Source of the DNA: Elusimicrobiota bacterium
Lineage (GTDB): Bacteria > CG03 > SLGR01 > JAFGSA01
Length of the DNA stretch: 32,410 bases
Direction: 5' to 3'
Assembly (NCBI GenBank): GCA_016934855.1
Contig: JAFGSA010000076.1
Location: forward strand, 1-32,410
A program made the position numbers and the translations under genes. Positions 18,485 through 27,362 of the stretch are shown here, in pieces. The notes below the pieces were generated by a model. That model did not search any database, was not told the DNA's origin, and saw only the letters and a list, made by a program, of their open reading frames with translations. How positions within the stretch are numbered: the first letter of the stretch is position 1; every line of letters starts with the position of its first letter.

Positions 18485-21067
18485 CTAACTACCGATTTCT
18501 TTCTGCCATTCCCTGACGATATTGAGCACTTCTATGGGAGACATGGCGTTAAGGTCCATATTCCTAATCATATCCTTGTACTTGTCGTCGATTATTTCGG
18601 TAAAAAGGCTCATCTGAGGGTTCGCGGAGCTTTCGGGAGCAGCCTTCGGCATACCCCTGTAATCGAGTTCTTCGGACTCCAGTTTCCTGAATATCTCCCA
18701 GGCCCTGGCTATAACGTCTTTCGGGACGCCGGCCAGCTGGGCGCAGTGTATTCCGTATGACTTATCGGCGCTCCCCTTCTGGAGTTTTCTCAGAAACACT
18801 ATCTTTTTACGGTCCTTCCATTCCCTTACCGCGAAATTATAATTCTGCACGCAGGGTATATATGAACCAAGTTCCGTAAGTTCAAAGTAATGCGTCGCAA
18901 AAAGGGTCCGGCCGCCTATCCTGGATATCGCTTCTATGACCGACCAGGCTATGCTGATACCGTCGAACGTGGATGTGCCCCTGCCGACTTCGTCCATTAT
19001 AAGCAGGCTTTTCGGGGTGGCATTGTTGAGTATCGAAGCCACTTCCGTCATCTCTACCATGAAAGTCGACTCTCCCCCCGAAAGGTCCTCCCCTGAACCT
19101 ATCCTGGTAAAGATCCTGTCTGCCACCCCTATATCGGCTTCGGAGGCCGGGACAAAACAGCCCATCTGGGCCATTATCACGATTATCGCGGTCTGCTTCA
19201 GGTATGTTGACTTACCCGACATGTTGGGCCCGGTAATAACCAGTATCTGGTTGTCTTTTTTATCCAGGCACGTATCGTTCGGGATGAACTCGTTCACGCC
19301 CAGGCTCCTTTCCACCACGGGATGCCTTCCGTCAGTGATATGGATCTCATCGCCGCCGTTGACGTTCGGCTTGGTGTACCCGTATTTCCTGGTGGCGGCA
19401 CCGAAACTGTTGAGAACGTCCAGGCGGGAAAGGAGTTCGGAGTTTTTAAGGATGGAAGACGCATGAACTGAGACCATGTCCCTCAGCCTGCAGAATATCC
19501 TGTATTCCAGCGCGGCTTTCTTCTCTTCCGCGCCCAGTATGGAATCTTCTCTTTTTTTAAGCTCCTCGGTTATGTATCTTTCGGCATTGACCAGGGTCTG
19601 CTTGCGCTGGTAATCTTCGGGCACTTTCTCAGAATGCGTTTTCGTCACCTCGATATAATATCCGTGTATCTTGTTGTACCCCACTTTCAGGGACGGGACC
19701 CCCAGCCTCCTGCGTTCCCTGGATTCGAGTTCAGATACCCATTTCCTGTCTCCCGAGGAGATATCTATAAGTTCGTCCAGCTCGCTGTCGTACCCTTTCT
19801 TTATTATCTTCCCTTCCTTTACTGCCAGCGGCGGCGACTCCGTTATGGCCCTTTCCAGCTCGTCCGCGACGTCTTCCAGTGCCTCCAGCGCGCCGCCAAT
19901 ATCTTTCATTATGCCGGACGTTGCGCCGCCCAGGAGTTTCTTGATCGCCGGTACGGATTTGAGCGAATCTTTCAGTCCCAGCAGGTCCCTCGCGTTACAG
20001 CTGCCGAAGTTTGTCCTCGAGACTATCCGCTCCATATCGCTTATGCCCTTCAGGGTGTTCGATATTCCGGCAGACAGTTCCGTGTTCTCCGAAAGCTCTT
20101 CGACCCCGTTAAGCCGGCCCCGTATCCTGGAAAGATCCTTCAGCGGGCTCAGTATATACTGCGCCAGCCTTCTCTTTCCCATCGGAGTATCAGTCAGATC
20201 CAGGATCTCGAAAAGGGTGTTCTTCCTGGAGCGGTCGCGCAGATTCCTGACAAGTTCCAGGTTATCCTGTGCATCGGCGTCTATTATCATATTCTCGTCA
20301 AGGCTGTATATCTTCAGGTTCTTGAGCTTCAGGCTCCTTTCCTTCTGCGTATCCTTTAAGTATTCTATGAGGCCCCCGCACGCGGCAGCGATCAGGGGAT
20401 GCTTATCCAGCTCGAAACCCTTCAGTGTGGCCACGTTAAAATACTCTTTTATATTATCCGAGGCCTTACTCGCGCTGAAATACCATCCGTCCTTCTCCGC
20501 TATCGTGATCCCGGGATGCTTCTGTTTCAGGAACGCCCTCAGGGATTCCGATCCCGAGGGGAGGATCAGCTCCCTCACGTGGAACCTGGAGAGCTCCGTA
20601 TCCAGAGCGGACATGCCTTTTACCCGGCAGCCCAGGAAGTCGCCGGTGGATATATCCAGGAACACTATGCCGTATTCATCCCTGGACACGGATACCGAAG
20701 AAAGGAAATTATTAGTATCCGCGGGAAGAAGGTCGTCTTCGATGACCGTCCCGGGCGTTATCACCCTCACGACTTCTCTTTTTACGATGCCCTTGGCTTC
20801 TGCCGGGTCTTCTACCTGTTCGCAGATTGCCACGCTCTTGGATTTGCCTATAAGTTTTTTGATATAAGTGAACGCCGAATGGTAAGGCACGCCGCACATG
20901 GGCATATCGCGGCGCTTTGTCAAAGTTATCTCCATTATCTTGGAAGCGTTTATGGCGTCGTCTCCGAAAAGCTCATAGAAATCACCCAGCCGGAAAAAGA
21001 GGAAAGTATCCGGATACTGAGACTTTATCTTCTGATATTGACTTACGAGGGGTGTCTCTTTTGCCAC
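18485..21067 (-). CDS. mutS: DNA mismatch repair protein MutS
   Basis: 860 residues, full length for MutS1. The mismatch-contact motif is GDFYELFGDDA with the Phe-x-Glu wedge (about residues 27-38). Connector, lever and clamp regions follow. The C-terminal ATPase has Walker A GPNMSGKST, SGGESTFMVEM and Walker B LLIMDEVGRGTSTFDG. The end carries a normal short tail. Start codon is GTG at 21067, without an evident ribosome-binding site, 14 bases after the lapA-like gene. Works with MutL directly downstream. Confidence 0.97.
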   Translation of the reverse strand: MAKETPLVSQYQKIKSQYPDTFLFFRLGDFYELFGDDAINASKIMEITLTKRRDMPMCGVPYHSAFTYIKKLIGKSKSVAICEQVEDPAEAKGIVKREVVRVITPGTVIEDDLLPADTNNFLSSVSVSRDEYGIVFLDISTGDFLGCRVKGMSALDTELSRFHVRELILPSGSESLRAFLKQKHPGITIAEKDGWYFSASKASDNIKEYFNVATLKGFELDKHPLIAAACGGLIEYLKDTQKERSLKLKNLKIYSLDENMIIDADAQDNLELVRNLRDRSRKNTLFEILDLTDTPMGKRRLAQYILSPLKDLSRIRGRLNGVEELSENTELSAGISNTLKGISDMERIVSRTNFGSCNARDLLGLKDSLKSVPAIKKLLGGATSGIMKDIGGALEALEDVADELERAITESPPLAVKEGKIIKKGYDSELDELIDISSGDRKWVSELESRERRRLGVPSLKVGYNKIHGYYIEVTKTHSEKVPEDYQRKQTLVNAERYITEELKKREDSILGAEEKKAALEYRIFCRLRDMVSVHASSILKNSELLSRLDVLNSFGAATRKYGYTKPNVNGGDEIHITDGRHPVVERSLGVNEFIPNDTCLDKKDNQILVITGPNMSGKSTYLKQTAIIVIMAQMGCFVPASEADIGVADRIFTRIGSGEDLSGGESTFMVEMTEVASILNNATPKSLLIMDEVGRGTSTFDGISIAWSVIEAISRIGGRTLFATHYFELTELGSYIPCVQNYNFAVREWKDRKKIVFLRKLQKGSADKSYGIHCAQLAGVPKDVIARAWEIFRKLESEELDYRGMPKAAPESSANPQMSLFTEIIDDKYKDMIRNMDLNAMSPIEVLNIVREWQKEIGS

Positions 21068-21081
21068 GGAAGGAGCCGGTT

Positions 21082-21432
21082 CTATTCTTCTGTTTCTCGG
21101 TCCTGGTCTTCTTTATCTCTTCCCGGTTCTTCGTATTTCTCTTCGAATTCCCTGATCTTGAGCTGGAGTTTTTCTTCTTTTTCCTTGAGCTGCTTGTTAT
21201 CCCTGGTGAGCGCGGATATCTGTTTTTTAAGCTTGGTCTGCGCCAGGAACCCGAGTATGGCGGTAATCAGCACCCCCGCCAGTATGGATCCAAGCACGAC
21301 GACCACCATCGGTATTTCGGGAAGGACTGTCTTCCCGAAAAAGTTCAGGGAAGCCGTCTGAGGATTGCTGACGGCGAAAACCGCGACGATAAACGCGAAT
21401 AATATGATCACGACTAATTTCAACTGGTTCAT
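21082..21432 (-). CDS. lapA: LapA-like (DUF1049) inner-membrane protein
   Basis: 116 residues. Two transmembrane helices (about 4-21 and 40-62) flank the typical FFGKTVLPEIPM loop, followed by a cytoplasmic coiled coil (about 65-100) and an acidic tail. This is the LapA/YciS layout; in Escherichia coli LapA works with LapB in controlling LPS assembly. Good ribosome-binding site AAGGAG before the ATG at 21432. No lapB neighbour is visible, so the exact role is inferred from the family only. Lies between pilZ and mutS in one unit. Confidence 0.75.
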   Translation of the reverse strand: MNQLKLVVIILFAFIVAVFAVSNPQTASLNFFGKTVLPEIPMVVVVLGSILAGVLITAILGFLAQTKLKKQISALTRDNKQLKEKEEKLQLKIREFEEKYEEPGRDKEDQDRETEE

Positions 21433-21459
21433 TTTTATCTCCTTAAAATGCGGGGATAT

Positions 21460-21897
21460 CTAGAAGTTCTTCTTTATTCTCTTGGCGCACAGTTTACTGA
21501 AGGAACATTCGGGGAAACATGCGTTTTTTATATCGGTGAGGACTCTGAACTCGCATATATCATTGTCCTCTGCCATCTTTTCGAGCATGTCCTTGAGCTC
21601 CGGCGACCGCCTGGTAAATTCCACTCCCACGATAAAAGTCTCGTTATGCCTTTTATCTTCCCTGACCACCTTCCCCGTGACCTTCTCCTCGAGACCCAGG
21701 AATCCCAGCCCGAACTCTATCTCATGCCCCAGCGGTATCTCGTGGAAGATGAGAAGCGCTATGCCTCCGGACGAGATGTTTACCAGAACGCCCGGTATCG
21801 CGCCCTCGTATTTTGGCGTCGAGAGCTCGAGCCTTATGGGCTCCGCTACCGATAATCCAAGAGGGATCCTTTTACTTTGTCTTCTTTCTTTTCCCAT
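21460..21897 (-). CDS. PilZ-domain protein with C-terminal four-cysteine tail
   Basis: 145 residues from the ATG at 21897, favoured over the TTG at 21900 because GAGG is then about six bases away. The PilZ signature for cyclic-di-GMP is present: R6-x3-R10 (RRQSKR) and N40-x-S42-x2-G45 (NISSGGIAL), followed by a beta-rich core to about residue 95. The last 35 residues hold Cys115, 127, 131 and 137 in a basic context (NACFPECSFSKLCAKR), suggesting metal or Fe-S binding or a disulfide. Own promoter at 21935-21963. Role probably motility or envelope control; partners unknown. Confidence 0.8.
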   Translation of the reverse strand: MGKERRQSKRIPLGLSVAEPIRLELSTPKYEGAIPGVLVNISSGGIALLIFHEIPLGHEIEFGLGFLGLEEKVTGKVVREDKRHNETFIVGVEFTRRSPELKDMLEKMAEDNDICEFRVLTDIKNACFPECSFSKLCAKRIKKNF

Positions 21898-21934
21898 CAA
21901 TTACCTCACTTAAAACTATACATTATTGCTTTAT

Positions 21935-21963
21935 CTTATAAATCTTTTTCATTAATTTTTCAA
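21935..21963 (-). promoter_or_regulatory. Putative sigma70-type promoter for pilZ-lapA-mutSL
   Basis: -35 TTGAAA (21958-21963) and -10 TATAAG (21935-21940) on the minus strand, 17-base spacer, about 38 bases before the pilZ start, in the AT-rich gap after miaB. Confidence 0.6.
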
Positions 21964-21989
21964 GTTTATAATATAAATATCCTGCGGAC

Positions 21990-23303
21990 TTAAGCCCTCC
22001 TGCCTGTCAGCGAGTGCGGAAGCGCTTTTTTGATATCTACTTCTACTTCCGCTCCCGGCTCAGCGGGGTCACCTTCCCAGAAGACTATCTTGTATTCCCC
22101 GGTCCTCCCTGAATTACCCCCCTCCGATAATATTTCCACTTTTTTACCGACGAGCAGAGCGTTCCGCTCCTGCGCCGCATCCGAACAGGCCTCGTTGAGC
22201 CTGGCAAGCCTTTCTTTCTTGACTTCCAGCGGGACATCGTCCTCCCATTCGTAGGCCCTGGTCATAGGCCTGGGGGAATACTTGAACGTGAAAGACTGGT
22301 CGAATCTCACTTTTTTGACTATATCCAGCGTCTTTTCGAAATCTCTATCGGTTTCGCCGGGGAACCCTGCTATAAAATCGCTCGATATTGCCGCTGCGGG
22401 TATCTGTTTGCGTATATACATGGCTATATCCATGAAATAGTCTGTGGTATAATCCCTGTTCATCCTCTTAAGGACATCGTCCGAACCTGACTGCACCGGT
22501 ATATGGAAATAATTGCATAGCGCCGGCGTATCCCTGACTATATCCACCAGTTCCCTGTCCACCTTTCCGGGATACGATGTGACGAACCTGACTCTTTTTA
22601 TGCCTTTTATCGCCGCCGTCTCCCTCAGGATAGACTTGAAATCAGGATGGGAGTTCACCGTCTGCCCCAGGAGCATGATCTCGTTTATGCCGGTTTTTGC
22701 CAATACGGCGCATTCTGCCAGTACCTCCTCTTTCGGCCGGTACTGTTCCCTTCCCCTGACATACGGGACTATGCAGTATGAGCAGAAATTGCCGCATCCC
22801 TTCATTATCGGAACATACCCTGAATATTCTCTTTTATTATCTATAATATCAGGTAAATATTCATAAAACACTTTAACTGTTTCTTCAGTATCAGGATGAA
22901 TTCCCTTCTCATTACGTTCTATGAGGATCGGCAATTCGAACATTTTTGAGGGCCCTACCACGAAATCCACGTGAGGAAGGCTTGTTCTTATCTCTTTCTG
23001 CATACGCTGGGCCATGCATCCCACTACGCATATCCTGACGGCCGGGTTCTTATCTTTAAGCACCTTCAGGCTCCCTATATTGCTCAGCGCCTTGTTTTCG
23101 GCGTGTTCCCGGACTGAACAGGTATTGAATACCACCACGTCGGCGTCCCAGACCATATCGGCCGTTTTATAGCCTTTGGATATGAATATCTCTTCCAGCC
23201 GCCGCGAATCAGCTTTGTTCATCTGGCAGCCGAAAGTTTTAATGTAGACTTTTGGATGCCGTGTCCGAAGGGAGCTGAGGGACACATCGTTAGATTTGTT
23301 CAT
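21990..23303 (-). CDS. miaB: tRNA-2-methylthio-N6-dimethylallyladenosine synthase
   Basis: 437 residues. A radical-SAM methylthiotransferase that acts on i6A37 made by MiaA. The N-terminal UPF0004 domain has the auxiliary-cluster cysteines C26 (TFGCQMN), C62 (NTCSVRE) and C96 (VGCMAQR). The radical-SAM site is C170, C174, C177 (CGNFCSYC). A C-terminal TRAM-like beta domain follows. The start ATG at 23303 shares a base with the GIY-YIG stop (TGATG), with GGAGG upstream. The N-terminus carries about 16 residues before PKVYIKTFGC that many MiaB proteins lack; see the finding on a second miaB 5' fragment at 23656-23691. Confidence 0.97.
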   Translation of the reverse strand: MNKSNDVSLSSLRTRHPKVYIKTFGCQMNKADSRRLEEIFISKGYKTADMVWDADVVVFNTCSVREHAENKALSNIGSLKVLKDKNPAVRICVVGCMAQRMQKEIRTSLPHVDFVVGPSKMFELPILIERNEKGIHPDTEETVKVFYEYLPDIIDNKREYSGYVPIMKGCGNFCSYCIVPYVRGREQYRPKEEVLAECAVLAKTGINEIMLLGQTVNSHPDFKSILRETAAIKGIKRVRFVTSYPGKVDRELVDIVRDTPALCNYFHIPVQSGSDDVLKRMNRDYTTDYFMDIAMYIRKQIPAAAISSDFIAGFPGETDRDFEKTLDIVKKVRFDQSFTFKYSPRPMTRAYEWEDDVPLEVKKERLARLNEACSDAAQERNALLVGKKVEILSEGGNSGRTGEYKIVFWEGDPAEPGAEVEVDIKKALPHSLTGRRA

Positions 23304-23653
23304 CAGCGATGTCCTCCCGCGGACCTGACATGGGACATGTGTCTTGCCTTTTTCTTCTCTATTTTACAGCGCATATCCCCCAGAATATTATCGAGTCTGG
23401 AACCCGATATGAGCTTTATCTTATCTTTTCTCTTCAAATTCTTGATTTTCCTTTCTATTTTCATGGCATACGACTTATTTTCCGCCTGTTTCTTCCATAC
23501 GAGCTTTACAGGCAGCCTGCTTCTTGTATACCTTGACGCCAGCCCTCTGTTATGCCTCTCCAGTCGTTTCCCGATATCATTGGTATATCCGGTATAATAA
23601 GTGCCGTCACTGCATTCTACCATGTATAGATAGAATTTACTGTGTTTTTTCAT
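23303..23653 (-). CDS. GIY-YIG nuclease-family protein (UPF0213-like)
   Basis: 116 residues. The N-terminal single GIY-YIG domain (YLYMVEC, GTYYTGYTNDIGKRLERHNRG, YTRSRLPVKLV, with a later ERKIK helix) matches the small UPF0213/YhbQ class, which are stand-alone domains of about 80-100 residues thought to act in DNA processing. The C-terminal about 25 residues are extra and basic, and end in the miaB overlap. Possible ATG at 23653, without a clear ribosome-binding site. It lies between a short miaB-like fragment and miaB itself, suggesting insertion. Not a typical homing endonuclease, as no DNA-binding domain follows. Confidence 0.88.
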   Translation of the reverse strand: MKKHSKFYLYMVECSDGTYYTGYTNDIGKRLERHNRGLASRYTRSRLPVKLVWKKQAENKSYAMKIERKIKNLKRKDKIKLISGSRLDNILGDMRCKIEKKKARHMSHVRSAGGHR

Positions 23654-23655
23654 TC

Positions 23656-23691
23656 TTATGCGAAAGTTTTGATGTAGAATTTTTTATTCAC
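23656..23691 (-). pseudogene. Fragment resembling the 5' end of a miaB-type gene
   Basis: GTG-initiated frame of eleven codons reading (M)NKKFYIKTFA then stop, three bases before the GIY-YIG ATG. Its 21 bases at 23661-23681 match the start of miaB (KVYIKTFG, about 23231-23251) at 19 positions, and typical MiaB proteins begin M-x-K-K-x-Y-I-K-T-F-G-C. It looks like the old miaB start, cut after KTF. The 125 bases upstream to hyfI (23692-23816) are AT-rich; I see no gene or convincing terminator there. Confidence 0.5.
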
Positions 23692-23816
23692 GGGGTATAT
23701 TTTACTTAATTTGAAGTTGGATTAAAAGAAGACAGGAAAACACTTCCAGCAGGTAAAACAGGACTAACGAAGAATCTACTATAAAAATGATTGTTATCCT
23801 AATACTTTATTAAACA

Positions 23817-24323
23817 TCATAATTTGCCTTTCATCAGCGACAGAATTGCTTTCATTATGTCAATGGGTTTAGGCGGACAGCCCGGAATATTTATGGTTAC
23901 AGGTATAACGGATTCTATTTTTTCTAATACGTAATACGAATTTTTAAATTCTCCGCCGTCCAAAGCGCAATCACCGACAGTGATTACATACTTGGGGTCC
24001 GGCATGGCATCATAAGCAGCTTTTAACGCATATTTCATATTTTCAGATAAAGCCCCCGTGACCAAAAGTGCGTCCGCATGGCGCGGTGAAGCGACAAAGT
24101 CTATTCCGAATCTCTGGATATCATATATCGGATTGGTTGTTGCCATGATCTCGGAATCACAGGCTCCGCAGGAACCGGTATCGACCTCTCTTATATGGAA
24201 CGACCTCCCGAATATTTTATCTATTTCTTTTTTCAGTTCACTTCCCGTATTCTCAATTTCGGCAAAATTTATCGTCCGAGTCAGGATCCCTTTTCTTATG
24301 CTGTTTTCTATTATTTTTCTCAT
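23817..24323 (-). CDS. Hydrogenase-4-like small subunit (HyfI/NuoB-like)
   Basis: 168 residues. Binds the proximal [4Fe-4S] cluster (N2 in complex I) next to the catalytic subunit. All four ligands are present: C52 and C55 (GSCGACDSE), C119 (GDCALDGG) and C149 (PGCPPKP). So electron transfer to the large subunit interface appears intact, although the large subunit has lost most Ni-Fe ligands. The ATG at 24323 overlaps the large-subunit stop (ATGA). It is the last gene of the cluster. No HyfH/NuoI-type ferredoxin subunit follows. Confidence 0.92.
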   Translation of the reverse strand: MRKIIENSIRKGILTRTINFAEIENTGSELKKEIDKIFGRSFHIREVDTGSCGACDSEIMATTNPIYDIQRFGIDFVASPRHADALLVTGALSENMKYALKAAYDAMPDPKYVITVGDCALDGGEFKNSYYVLEKIESVIPVTINIPGCPPKPIDIMKAILSLMKGKL

Positions 24324-25909
24324 AGGTCGTTACCCGGATACGAAAGATTGAAACTTTTATTGCATACAGGAAAATCCGGCACGATGTTACCCGGCACAGC
24401 CAGCGCCAGCCCCTGCCAGCTGCGGAACGATGGATCGACTATTTTACATCTTTCAATAAGGCCGCCTTTATTTATATCCAGCCAGAAAAGTACAGGTCCT
24501 CTCCAGTTTTCCACATAACCAAGCCCGTATCCTGCCCTGGCATTTGTATTTCCTGAATGTATAGAATTTTCATTACCCAATATGTTGAGGAATTTTTTTA
24601 TTATCCCGATAGACGCTTCAACTTCGTTTATTCTCAAATTGAGCCTTGCAAGTACATCTCCGTCAGATTGCGTCACAATCTTGAAATCATTATCCAGGTA
24701 AATACCGGGAAAATCCGCTCTCAGATCCATACTGATACCGGACGCCCTACCCGCCGTCCCTGTTACGCCTAAATCTTCGGCAGTATTCTTATCTAATATT
24801 CCGGTACCGTCTACGCGGTCCATGAACGATACGCTTGACAGAAGCATTGATTTGAGCTCCCGGAAATCCTTTTCAATTTCTTCCATGGAATCAATTAAAT
24901 ACTTCCTCTGCGTTATGCCTATACCGCTTTTTATTCCCCCTATCACATTTATGCCTTTAAGATACCGGCTGCCTGCGATCTCATTATTTACTTCCAGAAT
25001 TTTTTCTTTTATGACCGCCGCATAAGCGGCAGGAAAACTGAAACCGACATCAACAGCTATACCCCCGATATCAGCTATATGATTATATAACCGTTCTAGT
25101 TCAAGAAATATCCCGCGCTGAAATTCTGCATTTTCAGAAACCGTTACTGCGTATACTTTTTCAACCGCACAGCAGAATGCAAGGCTGTAGGAAAAAGCTG
25201 AATCTCCGCATATGTTTTCCGCCAGCTTCAGACATTCCGCCGGGCTTCTGTTTTCGAAAAGCTTTTCGACTCCGCGATGAGTAAAACCAAGCCTGATCTC
25301 CAGATTAACAACAGGCTCTCCCGCGACACTGAACCTGAAATGCCCGGGACCTATGATACCCGCATGCACTGGACCCACAGGTATCTCAAAGATACCCTCG
25401 CCGGCTATCCTGTTAAAAACATATCTGCTGGCGGAAACCGATGTCTTAATTTCACGGAGGAAATCCTTTCTGAGAGGGAACTGCCCTTTCGGCCAGACCT
25501 CTTCGTGGAGCCTCAAACTCCTTTTGTCCGGGCTCTTGTCCGGAAACAGCCCGAACATCTCGCTCATCTCCCGTTCAAAAAGGCTGGCGGAATATATCTC
25601 TTTTGCTATTGATACATACTCCCCTTTACCGGCGGGAATTTCATATCTGATAAAAAGCCAGTTTTTTAGTTCGATGCTTTCAAACGTGCAGTAAATTATA
25701 AATGCGCCGTCATTTGCTGTCGCTGTCTCATCACACGCAAAATATGCCATAACAGGTGAATTAAACCTCTTGTGCATGAAAATACATGTCTTTTTGAAAT
25801 CTTCTGCTTTAACATCGATATATACCTCGTCGGCAAAAGGCGATTCTATTTTTAGGGGAATTATCCCTGCTTTTTTAAATTCTTCGGAAACTTTTTCTTC
25901 TATTCCCAC
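24320..25909 (-). CDS. Hydrogenase-4-like large subunit (HyfG/HycE type) lacking Ni-Fe ligands
   Basis: 529 residues, GTG start one base after the upstream stop. Residues about 1-150 are a NuoC-like 30-kDa domain (FEREMSEMFG, PLRKDF); residues 170-529 are a NuoD/hydrogenase large-subunit domain (VGPVHAGIIGPGHFRF, GFTHRGVEKL). In hydrogenases the L1 motif is CGxCxxxH and L2 is DPCxxCxxR/H. Here L1 reads C234-G-D-S237 and L2 reads D492-P-S494-F-R-S497, so three of four Ni-Fe cysteines are serine. This is the hallmark of Ehr complexes, an intermediate between complex I and group 4 hydrogenases. Hydrogen chemistry is therefore unlikely; the true substrate is unknown. No hyp maturation genes or maturation protease are nearby, consistent with this. 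Confidence 0.9.
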   Translation of the reverse strand: MGIEEKVSEEFKKAGIIPLKIESPFADEVYIDVKAEDFKKTCIFMHKRFNSPVMAYFACDETATANDGAFIIYCTFESIELKNWLFIRYEIPAGKGEYVSIAKEIYSASLFEREMSEMFGLFPDKSPDKRSLRLHEEVWPKGQFPLRKDFLREIKTSVSASRYVFNRIAGEGIFEIPVGPVHAGIIGPGHFRFSVAGEPVVNLEIRLGFTHRGVEKLFENRSPAECLKLAENICGDSAFSYSLAFCCAVEKVYAVTVSENAEFQRGIFLELERLYNHIADIGGIAVDVGFSFPAAYAAVIKEKILEVNNEIAGSRYLKGINVIGGIKSGIGITQRKYLIDSMEEIEKDFRELKSMLLSSVSFMDRVDGTGILDKNTAEDLGVTGTAGRASGISMDLRADFPGIYLDNDFKIVTQSDGDVLARLNLRINEVEASIGIIKKFLNILGNENSIHSGNTNARAGYGLGYVENWRGPVLFWLDINKGGLIERCKIVDPSFRSWQGLALAVPGNIVPDFPVCNKSFNLSYPGNDL

Positions 25910-25910
25910 T

Positions 25911-27356
25911 TTACATACCTTTTAATATACCAGCTGCATCCGTGAGCAACCTGTTGAATCCCTGCGGGATGTTTAATCCTAATACAACTATAAAAATGAA
26001 AAGAAAAACAAATGAGGCTCTTTCAAAATACGGGCTGGAACTTACAGGCATATCCGCCGGTTTGGGCCCAAAGATCATCTTGCAGTAATGCTGCACCAGG
26101 GCGCCGAAGATAACGGCGATAAACAGAAGGAATAAACCGCTTGTCAAATACGACCCCGCATTAAACCCGGCAAACAATATTATCATTTCGCTGATAAATA
26201 TTGAAAATGGCGGCGAACCGCCGAGGGCAAAAACTGCGAGTATAATAATAAAGCCGGCAAAAGGCATTGACTGCAGGACGCCTTTTATCCTGTGCATATT
26301 GTGTGAACCGTATTTCCTCACAATATTTCCGGCTCCGAAAAACATAAGGGCTTTAGTCAGCGCATGATTGAATACATGCAATAAAGCGCCATACAACCCG
26401 GCAGCGCCGCCTATGCCTATTCCCACAGCGATAATGCCTATATGTTCAATGCTATGGTATGCCAGCAATCGTTTAATATCTTTCTGTACCAGTATGAATG
26501 CCGAAGACAACCCAAGTGAAAAAAGCCCGAACAGAATAAATAAATTGTTCGAGAATCCATGCCCGCACGCCTTGTTTACAATAACAGCGAATCTCAGTAT
26601 AGCGTACAATGATGTCTTAATAAGGACGCCTGAAAGCATGGCGCTTACGGGAGCGGGCGCCTGGCTGTGCGCATCGGGAAGCCATGTATGCATCGGCGCC
26701 AGTCCCGCCTTGGTGCCGTAACCTGCCAGGATGCATATAAAAGCTATCTTAAGAATTTCGGGATTCAGCCGATGGCTGACAGAAAGGACATCAGTCCAGT
26801 TAAGGTTTCTTAGATTGCCCTGCGCCGAGACAGTATAATACATAAGAATAGTGCCTAGCAGGGCCAGCGCTATGCCGGCCGAACATATAATAAGATATTT
26901 CCACGCGGCTTCGACAGATTCTCTCTTGTTGTAAAAACCCACAAGGAAAGCAGATGCAAGCGTGGTCAGTTCTACTGCAACCCACAGCATCCCCATATTA
27001 TTGACAGCCGTAGCCAGAAGCATTGAAAAAGAAAACAGGTTAAACAGTGAATAATAGATCCCGGCCTTTTTGAGAGTTATTGTCTTATCTCTCAGATCGC
27101 CTTCAATATAGCCGATAGAATACAAAGAAGCCGTAAAACAGACCGCGCCGATCGTTATCATGAACACTTTGCTCAGGGCATCTACATAAAAAAATCCCCA
27201 ATATGATACCGTCCCGGCATTAAAAACAATTGAAGCGACACCTGCAAGTATCACTGCATAGCCGGCAGCATTTATATATCCCGTAACTTTGTGGTTTTTT
27301 ATAAGGAAAGGCAGAAACGCCAGTACAAGAGGAACGGTCAGTACAAACAGCAGCAT
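25911..27356 (-). CDS. Antiporter-like membrane subunit HyfF (NuoN/NuoM-like)
   Basis: 481 residues with about 13-14 transmembrane helices. Proton-channel signatures are kept: a helix Glu in VAVELTTLASAF, the Lys of GYGTKAGLAPMHTWLPDAHSQAP, and DIKRLLAYHSIEHIG and HVFNHALTKALMF. Second antiporter-type subunit of the complex, predicted to move H+ or Na+. Six bases separate it from hyfE and one base from the large subunit. Confidence 0.9.
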   Translation of the reverse strand: MLLFVLTVPLVLAFLPFLIKNHKVTGYINAAGYAVILAGVASIVFNAGTVSYWGFFYVDALSKVFMITIGAVCFTASLYSIGYIEGDLRDKTITLKKAGIYYSLFNLFSFSMLLATAVNNMGMLWVAVELTTLASAFLVGFYNKRESVEAAWKYLIICSAGIALALLGTILMYYTVSAQGNLRNLNWTDVLSVSHRLNPEILKIAFICILAGYGTKAGLAPMHTWLPDAHSQAPAPVSAMLSGVLIKTSLYAILRFAVIVNKACGHGFSNNLFILFGLFSLGLSSAFILVQKDIKRLLAYHSIEHIGIIAVGIGIGGAAGLYGALLHVFNHALTKALMFFGAGNIVRKYGSHNMHRIKGVLQSMPFAGFIIILAVFALGGSPPFSIFISEMIILFAGFNAGSYLTSGLFLLFIAVIFGALVQHYCKMIFGPKPADMPVSSSPYFERASFVFLFIFIVVLGLNIPQGFNRLLTDAAGILKGM

Positions 27357-27362
27357 ATTATT

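Noticed and set aside
19671..20867. 398-residue plus-strand ORF opposite mutS
   Set aside because: Ser-rich translation with no family features; it is the antisense of the conserved mutS.
23303..23653. Homing endonuclease or group I intron
   Set aside because: Only a small stand-alone GIY-YIG domain is present; no DNA-binding module and no intron RNA structure was seen.
24320..25909. A working group-4 [NiFe] hydrogenase
   Set aside because: Three of four Ni-Fe cysteines are serine and no hyp genes or endopeptidase are visible in the window.
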